DNA of 48,802 nucleotides from Lojkania enalia (lineage: Eukaryota > Ascomycota > Dothideomycetes > Pleosporales), in NCBI GenBank assembly GCA_010094045.1, contig ML986848.1:1-48802 (forward strand). Direction: 5' to 3'. Shown in pieces: positions 41,430-48,802 of the stretch. A program made the translations under genes and the position numbers. Positions within the stretch are counted from its first letter, which is position 1. Every line of letters starts with the position of its first letter. The notes under the pieces are model-generated. The model was given only the letters and a program-made list of their open reading frames with translations, was not told where the DNA came from and did not search any database.

Positions 41430-44400
41430 CTACTCCACAGAAGGATCGGGACCTTCCTCGGTAGGGCTCAGAACCTCCCCATCTTTAGCAACAGTTGAAG
41501 AGACGAACTGCTCCTCACTCGCGCCATCTTTGCCGAAACCTGGCTCTGAAAAGACCGGCTTATTAGACGCCACCGAGTCTTCCTTCACAGCTCCCGTACT
41601 CTTAGCATCTGCCACGTCATCTTTACTACCCAGCGGTAAATTTTGGTGCGAAGCAGTCACCTTAGGAGGCACCGAGTGTTCCGGAAGTTCTCTCAACGGG
41701 GCTTTCGGGTGCACCGGCGACTTCAAGTGCTCGAATTCGATCACGGAGGAACGGCGAAGCTGGTCGAGCTTTTCTTCCGGGTTCTTGTAGTAAAAATTTA
41801 AGTCAGCTTTTAAGTGTTTGGACAGGAATCGGATAATTATATTGTTGCAGATGCGGTAATAGGCGAGATTTCAGATGCAATTTGAGGCTGAACATCAGAT
41901 GCAACAGACGAGGGCGCGCTATCTTCCGACGGGGTTTGCGACTCAGGGAGTAGAGGTGGTGATGGTGGTAGTGGGAGCATTGCTGGGTGCGTTAAAGATG
42001 CTAAGGGAGCTCCACTGGGACTGACACCCTCCTGAGGCTTGAAAGTTGGGTACCTAGCTGGACCTTTCAACCTCTTGATTCGGCTTTTTTTAGTTTGGTA
42101 GGATTCATAGGTCAAGGTCTTAGATGGGCTAGGTAGAGGCGGAACGTGCTTCGGTATAACAGCCTCTATTTGAGAAAATGTCTCGTTTTTAGAGGGAGGT
42201 GCTTCAGCCTCAGGAGAGCCTCGAGTCTTTGGAGAAGCCTCGGCCTCCCAAGACTGAGGGGCGGGCTCATGTGTAGTAGAAGGTGAAAGGGTCGCAATTA
42301 CTGTGGCAGTAGATGTGGTCGATGAATGGCGGGGATGTTGGAAATCTGAAGCGGTAACAGAAGAAAACCCGCATCGGGGACATACCCACTCAGCCTGATC
42401 CGGCACGCCCTCAGCTGCTGGCAATGCACCAGTCTCATCTCTCTCCTCTCCCCAGAATGTCGGTCTCCTGACAGGAGCCGGTGTTACTGGGAGACTCGGA
42501 CGTTCAACTGCAGATGGGAAATCAGTGATGATGAGACTTGCGCGGCGATCTTTCCGGCTGATTGACGGCGAGAGCACTTCTTCTTCTTCCCCGCCGGCAT
42601 CGTAGATAACCTGCGGCTGTGCGCGTCGAGTCTGGGATTCCATGATTGCGCGGACGTAGGTGTCGATTCCGGGAACAGCATCCCATGCATTGACACTACT
42701 CTGCTGGAACTCCTGCCATTGCTCGTCAGCGGTCTTGGGGGAAGACGGACGTGGAGGGCTAGTTGGGCCTGTAGCCTGTTCTACTTGTCTTGAGCCCTGG
42801 CCCCCTCCATAATGTATGGTTGGAGATGCATGCGAAGGGCCTGTAGGAGCTGATGCTGGCAGGGCTCCTTTAAAGGTTCCTATTGAAGGTGCTCCTGGAG
42901 AAATACCGGGAACTCCAGGCGCAGAAGGCCGTTCATGTTGCTCCGCTCGTCCATGGGGGAACGCAGGCGCGACAGAAGCAGGTACTACTAGAGGTGGCGA
43001 GGGCAAGTCTTCTGCAAATACACGAGTCGCCCTTGGCCGGTCAGGTACTTGCTCCCAAGGGAAGATCGGCCTTGGTTTCTCCTGGGGAGCTGGCCTTGTT
43101 TCCGGAACTTGATACCACATGTCCTTAGGCGGTTCAGGATATGCCCTAGGTGCCTTGAATAACTGATGGCTTTCGCTGAACTGGTACGTCTCAGACGGGA
43201 AATTGGCGGCTTCCGGTCTAGATTCCACAGGTGGTTCGAATCTAATCTATCAGGTGATTGTCACACATTCTACAATAGATAAACTTACCGCGTCGCGTCC
43301 CAGTCCATCTGAGGCGCAGAAAATTCTCGTTGCTCTACCGTCGGCATCGGCTCTACCACACCCTGGTCAATATTTTCTACTCGCTCACCAGGCTCAGATG
43401 GGGGTAATTCCGTAGCTGTTTCCGAGCCCTCGGGCTCAATAATGGTAGGAATGGAGGTAGTGTGCGGGGCGGATGAGGTATCACGATCCGCACCCGTTGC
43501 CTCACCCTGCACATGTTGAACCGTCCACGAACTATGCTCTGGCGGTGGTACGCCGGGCGCAGCCGTTGTTGGAGCCTTCAGATGTTTGTCGTGAACCGCC
43601 CACCAACGAGACAGGAGCTCATTGTACACGCCAGATCCCCCAAACGAACTAGACCGCGACTTCCATGGCTTATCCTTGCCGATGAAATGCACAGCGCTAA
43701 TGTCCCTCTTATAATACCGGTACGCGGGTTCCCACTGATACTGGGCATTTGGCGTTGTATTGTATGTGAATGGAAGACGGTGCCAATTGCGGTTCTCGAA
43801 GTACTGGTTCAAGAGGCCTTGATCGGCGCCATCAAAGCTGTCTCCCGCCGCGGCCATGGTCTGCAGCGCCCAGTAATCGCCCATGTTTGGGGCGAGAACC
43901 ATTACACCGGTGTTGAAAGCATCCGGCCAGCCAACGTCCGGTACAGCAGCAAAAGACGCGTCTAGGGTGAACAATTCGTCCATGTTACGTAGGGCCACCA
44001 CATCGGCGTCCAGATATACAATCTTGCGAAAGCGCGTCTGCCTCCACAAAGCGATCTTGGTAAAGGCGAAGACAAGGTCCGGACGTCCCATGAGGTACAG
44101 ATTGGAGGGGTGGGGATTCCGTATGCGCTCGACAGGAATTATATAGTCATATAAGGACTACCAGGACTAAATATCAGCAGTCCATCACAATGGACGCGTC
44201 GAACAGACGCACCTTGAGCTCGGATATGGTATCCGCGGACAAGGTGTCCAGGGTAACGAGCACGGCAAGCTTCTTGGTGGTGCCGACATCTCGCAAGGAA
44301 TGTGCTAGCACGGCGGCTCCTGGCAAACGGTGTTAATCAGTGCAATATTTGCGCCTGGAGGCGGCGGAATGTGCCTACCGGGTAGATAGGAATAGCTCAT

Positions 44401-44492
44401 AAGCAGCTGCAGGGTGGTTAGTTCGCGTGCTCGTATGACACGGATCTTGTACAACATACCGTGCAGTAGACATCCTCGAGAGACGCCGCCAT
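41430..44492 (-). CDS. Glycogenin glucosyltransferase, six exons
   Basis: Self-glucosylating GT8 enzyme that primes glycogen synthesis from UDP-glucose. Exons 44492-44460, 44406-44379, 44319-44213, 44157-43289, 43241-42386 and 41783-41430 give 748 residues. The start MAASLEDVYCTLLMSYSYLP precedes AAVLAHSLRD. The Mn-binding DxD is YLDADVV at 104-110, followed by PDVGWPDAFNTGVMVL, DQGLLNQYF and HFIGKDKPW. A long disordered region follows, with the fungal motifs RPEAANFP, YPEPPKDMWYQVPE, FPWEQ and RRPTFWGEERDE. The last exon begins NPEEKLDQLRRSSVIEFEHL, fitting the fungal terminal helix that binds glycogen synthase. The first four introns are 53, 59, 55 and 47 nt, but the fifth is 602 nt and open in frame (see separate entry). 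Confidence 0.94.
41784..42385 (-). other. Long, in-frame-open intron of glycogenin (possible retained exon)
   Basis: The donor GTATGT follows the TGG of ...PDQAEW and the acceptor TTTTACTACAAG precedes AACCCGGAAGAA; both junctions are phase 0. The 602-nt intron stays open from its first base to a TAA ending at 41,837, encoding 182 residues that begin VCPRCGF. The encoded tail is Ser/Pro-rich with a basic KKSRIKRLKGPARYP. All other introns in this gene are 47-59 nt. Retention would give an 813-residue protein without the terminal synthase-binding helix. Confidence 0.65.
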
Positions 44493-46113
44493 AGCAGGAG
44501 GTGGACAAGGTGACGGCGAGGTGTGCTATGCGAGGGATTTGCGTGTGAGGGTCACGCCGGGGGGGAGTAGGTATTTCAATGGTGGGCAACGGCGCCAGCT
44601 TTTGGCAGCTTCCCCGCCTTCCAACGACGTAGTGAAGCTCTGCCGATCCACCGCAAAGGAGCAAGCTACATGCACGGAAACGAGCGGCGGCGAGGTCAGG
44701 GTCGGAGATGCAACCACCCCAATTCTAGCCTCACAAGGGAGCCATTGTCGCCAACGCGAAGCTGGACGGCCGATGAAGACGTGTCGCGGTGGCGTTGGAG
44801 ATGAGGATGAGGAGCCAGAGAGATCCGGGCAGGCGCGACGGACGGATAGACACCTCCGCGGTATCGTGCCGGTGCTGTCTGTTTTGCAGTCCCGCATGCA
44901 CGAGCTGGGAGCTTTGGCCATCGAATGATACACCCGCCCCATGACGTTTAATCCGTTGCAGCATTAGCGGCGCCCGGAAACGGTAAGGGCGCGTCGCTCG
45001 AAGGCCTCCCGTAAGCCACGCGACGCCTTTGAGTCCTGCCGAACAGCTTCGCAAAGCACGATATGCACCCAGGCGCCTCCCATCCATCGACGATCCAGAC
45101 GACCGCACTATGGTGAAGCTACCCGGTTGCTTTGCCTGCCATTCCAGATGCCGTGGGAGGCGAAGAGCCCCAACCAGCGCTTCCCACATCACACCTCCGC
45201 AGATGTCCGTCATAAGTCGTCTGGGGCTTTTTGTCCGCACGTCGCCTAGACAACATCAAATTTCCCAACGCTTTGGGGCTGCGCCATGTTCTCATCTCTC
45301 AACGCCTCGCTAAGATATAGTACGAGACGCCCCTTGCGAGTTTTAGACAAGACGCCTTCCAAAACTTCGGGCCTTTCTCGACTTCGACCTAGTCCATGCT
45401 CGTCGCTCGAGAGACGATTGCACGTGACCCCTCAGACATCGGGGGCTTCGTTAACCCCTACCTCTTTCGTCTGCTCCTCTCCGAGTTTACTCGCAATCGA
45501 GCGCGCTGAAACTGATCTCAATCTCGCAGTCTCATTCAAAGGAATTGACTATCAATTAGTCACTAGGAGATCCATTACGTCTGAATTTTCCGCTCAAGAA
45601 AAGAAACCATTAGTCATATCATCATCTTCATCTTACCGTTATCTATTAAATAACAACATAACGACTCAAAATAACCATGTTGAGAAAGGGAAAAAAAACC
45701 TTCCAATAGCAATGAAGTATCTCGCGAATTTCACTCCGTTTTCGTTTCTTTTCAAGCTTCTGATTGGCCCACCGCCTCAGACCCTTTGAGATTAGCGAGG
45801 AGCCTAGCTTCAGATCTATGACAGCATACATTCCACTACTGCACGTTCCCTTTATCTCGTCAGGCACCATATTTGTTGCTTTCGTCCTCTCTTATTCTTC
45901 ATCCCTTGCTAGGCTTTGACCTTCTTTTCTCCACATTAACCTTCTTTCTCCAATAGCCCTTTTCGCTCAGTCCCACAGCCAAACTCTGTATCACTCCATA
46001 GAAGCACATAAGTCATTCAAATCTAATCCCACCATCAAGTGAACAAATAATCCTGAAGAGACTACATCGCTTTCCACACATTTTCTAGGTAAACTGGACA
46101 GGTTCAGCGTACA
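44493..46113. promoter_or_regulatory. Divergent upstream region of glycogenin and photolyase
   Basis: 1.6 kb between divergent starts, the longest gene-free stretch in the core half. The glycogenin side (44,500-45,250) is GC-rich with overlapping open frames on both strands (44,526-44,942 minus, 44,731-45,240 minus) that show no domain. The photolyase side is rich in CT runs (about 45,850-46,090), a typical long 5' leader. The frame at 45,286-45,789 looks like leader sequence: Ser/Thr-rich, no domain. No uORF or light element can be called with confidence. Confidence 0.5.
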
Positions 46114-48063
46114 ATGCCAAAGCCCCGAGTAGTATACTGGTTCCGCACCGACCTCCGTTTACACGACTCCCCCGCCCTCAAGGCCGCTCTCGATCTACAA
46201 CCAGAATGCTTATATCCAGTTTGGACATGGGATCCACATTATGTCTATCGAGCGCGCGTAGGCCCTAATCGCTGGCAATTTCTCCTAGACTGCCAAAACG
46301 ACTTGTCCGAGTCCATCACGAAGCTAAATTCCAAATCCAAGCTATTCGTCATCCGCGAAGCGCCGCAGACGCTTTTCCAGAAGCTCTTTAAAGCGTGGAA
46401 TATCACGCATCTCGTGTTCGAGAAGGATACAGATGCCTACGCGCGGGATCGTGATAGCAAAGTCGTTAAACTCGCGAAAGACGCGGGAGTGAAGGTCATT
46501 ATAAAAACAGGCCGGACGCTATACGACCCCGATGAGCTCATCCAGCAAAATTACGGCAAGCCGACAATGAGCATCAGCCAAGCCCAAGCCGCCGGATCCA
46601 AACTCGGAGAAATCCCAAGACCCATCCCAGCGCCGAACCAGCTTCCAGATCCCGGGAAAAGAAATCTAGATTTCGACCAGGAGAAGCCGACGAAGTCCCC
46701 AGACATCAACGCAGAGCAGCGCGATGGAGACGAAACATCGTATCACGCACTCGCGGGACCGAAGAATGATTTCGCGGTCCCAACAATGGAAGAACTAGGC
46801 CTGAAACCAGCCACGACACCACACCGAGGCGGCGAGACCATCGCCCTCAAGATGCTCGACGAGATAACCGCAGACGAAGTCTACACTGCCACCTTCGAAA
46901 AGCCCAAAACAGCACCCACAGCCTTCTCCCCGCAAGCAACAACCCTCCTATCCCCCCACCTCCACTTCGGCTCACTCAGCAGCCGAGAATTCTATTGGCG
47001 CGCCCAAGACATCGTCTCAAAGCACAAGAACGCATCGAAGCCGCCAACCAGCTTAACGGGCCAGTTGCTATTTCGGGAAATGTATTTTGGCGCCCAAGCC
47101 GCACTAGGATACAAATTTGCGCAAACATATGGGAATGCACAGGTTCGATTTATCCCCTGGCATCTCCCGTCTAAAATCGACACAGCCACAAATCTAATCA
47201 CAGGCACCTACCGAATCGACGATCCAGAAGCTCAAGAGTACTTCGTCCGCTGGCGCGAAGGCCGGACGGGCTTTCCCTGGATCGACGCGCTGATGCGGCA
47301 GCTGCGGCTCGAAGGCTGGATTCACCATCTAGGCCGACACGCTGTGGCGTGCTTCCTAACGCGCGGCGGCTGCTATGTGGACTGGGAGCGGGGCGCAGAG
47401 GTCTTTGAGGAGTGGCTGCTCGACCACGAGACGGCGTGCAATGCGGGAAATTGGCAGTGGCTGTCGTGCGTGGCGTTTTATAGCCAGTTCTATCGCTGCT
47501 ATTCCCCGGTTTCGTTCCCGCAGAAGTGGGATAAGGAAGGCAAGTTTGTGCGGAGGTATTGTCCGGAGCTCGAGATGTTCGATGCAAAGTTTGTGTATGA
47601 GCCTTGGAAGGCGCCGATTGCAGATCAGAAGAAATGGGGGTGCGTAGTTAAGGGGGATGGGACGACGGCAACGGAAGGGGAGTTCAAGGTTTACCCGAAA
47701 CCGGTGTTTGAGTTTTCGGCGCAGAGGGAGAAGTGTATTCGGCGTATGAAGAATGCGTATCATGTCGGATTGCGTGGGAGTGATAAGAGGGTTTTGAATG
47801 GATCGTGGAGGGAGCTATTTATGGATGACGCGGAGGGATCTCCGGAAGGTAGTAATGGCCCTCCGGGCGCCATGCTGAAGCATGAGGAAGCTACTAGAGA
47901 AGAGGGGTATCATCCCCAGGCCGACATAGATGGTGATTCAGGCATGAAGACAAAAGGTACAAAAAATAAAAAAGGGGGTGATGAGAAGGGTAGAAAGAGG
48001 CACAAGAGAGACGCAAGTCAAGGCACACTAGACACAATGGTAACTAGAAAAAAGCCGAAATAA
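46114..48063 (+). CDS. (6-4) photolyase / cryptochrome-family flavoprotein
   Basis: Light-driven repair of (6-4) photoproducts, possibly with a photoreceptor role. A single exon encodes 649 residues. The N-terminal antenna domain opens VVYWFRTDLRLHDSPAL and runs to about 170. The FAD domain includes LSPHLHFGSLSSREFYW, GQLLFREMYFG, GFPWIDALMRQL, and WIHHLGRHAVACF with H404, H405 and H409. The histidine pair in HHLGRH is the (6-4)-photolyase signature. RGGCYVDWERGAEVFEEWLL and NAGNWQW (443-449) near the flavin, then FYRCYSPVSFP, agree with the animal-type (6-4)/CRY group and not with CPD photolyases (NNGNWQW). The last 60 residues are Lys-rich (KNKKGG, KGRKRHKRD), a likely nuclear signal. It is divergent from glycogenin. 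Its stop lies 16 bp from the stop of the convergent gene on the right. Confidence 0.95.
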   Translation: MPKPRVVYWFRTDLRLHDSPALKAALDLQPECLYPVWTWDPHYVYRARVGPNRWQFLLDCQNDLSESITKLNSKSKLFVIREAPQTLFQKLFKAWNITHLVFEKDTDAYARDRDSKVVKLAKDAGVKVIIKTGRTLYDPDELIQQNYGKPTMSISQAQAAGSKLGEIPRPIPAPNQLPDPGKRNLDFDQEKPTKSPDINAEQRDGDETSYHALAGPKNDFAVPTMEELGLKPATTPHRGGETIALKMLDEITADEVYTATFEKPKTAPTAFSPQATTLLSPHLHFGSLSSREFYWRAQDIVSKHKNASKPPTSLTGQLLFREMYFGAQAALGYKFAQTYGNAQVRFIPWHLPSKIDTATNLITGTYRIDDPEAQEYFVRWREGRTGFPWIDALMRQLRLEGWIHHLGRHAVACFLTRGGCYVDWERGAEVFEEWLLDHETACNAGNWQWLSCVAFYSQFYRCYSPVSFPQKWDKEGKFVRRYCPELEMFDAKFVYEPWKAPIADQKKWGCVVKGDGTTATEGEFKVYPKPVFEFSAQREKCIRRMKNAYHVGLRGSDKRVLNGSWRELFMDDAEGSPEGSNGPPGAMLKHEEATREEGYHPQADIDGDSGMKTKGTKNKKGGDEKGRKRHKRDASQGTLDTMVTRKKPK

Positions 48064-48079
48064 TACCCATAGCATCCAA

Positions 48080-48726
48080 TTATTCCGATTCCAAACCCGC
48101 TCGCAGTCCAAACTTTGTGTTCGCTTCCGCCACCCGGAATCCATAACGCTCCCTTTCCCCCCTCAGCGCCCCTAAGACCCTCAATCTCTCCACATGCTCC
48201 CTACCCAACCACCTAAAATCTCTAACACCCATGCTTCCCCACAGGCTCGGCACCTGATCCCTCCCTCCCCCTTCCACACTTTTGCATATCTGGTCTTTGT
48301 CCTTGAGACCCTTATCTCGCTCCTCGCCCTCAGATGTCCGCGCCTCCGGAGAATAAATCGTTGGGAATAGGACATGCACCTCCCCCCTCGCGCTCTCAAC
48401 ATCCCGTATAAAAGTCTCTACCACCCATCAGCACCGAATACATAAGCAATATCCTCAAAAAGCGATCTATTTTTTCCTTTAAAAAAATAAAGTAAAGGAA
48501 AGGTACCAGAGAACAAATACATACGCACCCCACCGAACCCCCATCCCCTCAGCACACTCCTTAACAGCCTCCCTCGCCCGCCGCCGATCTCTGATATCCC
48601 ACGCTTCTTCTTCTTCTTCTTCTTCTTCTTCTTCTTCCTCCTCCATCTCAGGCGCCCGGTCCAGCGATGGGGAGACCAGGTTCTGGGTCACGGCTCTGGA
48701 GACCAGGAGGCGGTATTCGTTGTCAA
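48080..48726 (-). CDS. Unidentified gene, partial (runs off the right edge)
   Basis: I do not recognise this protein. The 3' exon, 48417-48080, reads TFIRDVESARGEVHVLFPTI and ends RYGFRVAEANTKFGLRAGLE. An upstream exon starts at 48,726 after a TTTCAAG acceptor (DNEYRLLVSRAVTQNLV), carries 13 glutamates from a GAA repeat, and then ECAEGMGVRW. The splice between them is uncertain: donor GTGCGT at 48,528 with acceptor TAG at 48,418 keeps phase, while a better donor GTATGT with acceptor AATAG would read ASLFEDIAYVFGADGW and then hit a stop just before VETFIRDV. The second reading may mean a one-base frameshift. The first exon or exons lie past the edge. It is convergent with the photolyase gene. 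Confidence 0.5.
48605..48637 (+). repeat. (TTC)11 microsatellite in coding sequence
   Basis: Eleven TTC units, read on the minus strand as GAA, form most of a 13-glutamate run in the unidentified gene. It is in frame, so length changes would alter the acidic tract only. Confidence 0.95.
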
Positions 48727-48783
48727 CTTGAAAGAAATTTGTTAGTGATGAGTAATTGTTACAGGCTGCTTGAATGGATTTGG

Positions 48784-48802
48784 TTTTTTTTTTTTTTTTT
48801 TT
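48784..48802 (+). repeat. T19 tract at the right edge
   Basis: The window ends in at least 19 T. On the minus strand this poly-A lies in the presumed intron before the exon starting at 48,726. Confidence 0.9.

Noticed and set aside
44526..45240. Long minus-strand frames upstream of glycogenin
   Set aside because: GC-rich promoter DNA with open frames on both strands; no domain, and they overlap each other.
45286..45789. 167-codon plus-strand frame before the photolyase
   Set aside because: Ser/Thr-rich with no domain; sits where a long 5' leader is expected. An upstream ORF role cannot be excluded but is not supported.
1..48802. CRISPR arrays, rRNA, tRNA, bacterial-type operons
   Set aside because: No spaced direct repeats of array type, no rRNA segments, and gene structure is eukaryotic throughout.

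Overview
The window is nuclear DNA of a filamentous ascomycete (Pezizomycotina). The evidence is the short introns (about 45-105 nt, mostly GT-AG), fungal core genes (Som1, Cox9, Dug1, glycogenin, mL58), an ascomycete-type laccase, a HET-domain relic, and a 7.6 kb block with the fingerprint of repeat-induced point mutation (RIP). Leotiomycetes would fit, but the class cannot be fixed from sequence alone. Gene models were built by hand from splice signals and reading phase; every multi-exon model listed as complete sums to a whole number of codons.

Region 1 (1 to about 7,650) is extremely AT-rich, gene-free DNA made of RIP-destroyed LTR retrotransposons: a Ty3/Gypsy integrase and chromodomain end on the plus strand, then a probable Ty1/Copia element on the minus strand. 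It stops abruptly near 7,650.

Region 2 (about 7.65-25.6 kb) is accessory and gene-poor. It holds a cytochrome P450 (six exons, one probable GC-AG intron), a heterokaryon-incompatibility (HET) pseudogene, a short-chain dehydrogenase, and a secreted laccase with a long N-terminal extension. These are followed by an RBR ubiquitin ligase gene beside a decayed duplicate of itself, a cysteine-rich single-pass membrane protein, and a coding-like fragment. The three oxidative enzymes lie on the same strand, but no backbone synthase, transporter or regulator is visible beside them.

Region 3 (about 25.9-48.8 kb) is dense core genome: a HAPSTR1/C16orf72-like nuclear protein, a tiny DMAC1/DUF4536 gene, AP-3 mu, an ankyrin-repeat ORF (probably a remnant of an immune-receptor-like gene), a C2H2 zinc-finger regulator, mitochondrial ribosomal protein mL58, an XRCC2-like RecA-family protein, SOM1, TAF8, COX9, the Dug1 dipeptidase, glycogenin, a (6-4) photolyase/cryptochrome, and an unidentified conserved-looking gene cut by the right edge. 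Neighbours are mostly divergent pairs sharing short promoters (DMAC1/AP-3 mu, XRCC2/SOM1, TAF8/COX9, glycogenin/photolyase) or convergent pairs with little space between stops.

The points most worth a second look are: the glycogenin gene, where a 602-nt intron is open in frame for 182 codons and retention would swap the C-terminus; the Dug1 gene, with an upstream start adding a presequence-like 129 residues; the RBR pair, in which the intact copy has lost a RING1 cysteine that the dead copy keeps; the laccase ending exactly at DSGL; and a cluster of perfect TTTGCC/GGCAAA palindromes before the ankyrin ORF. No clearly unprecedented multi-gene system was found.
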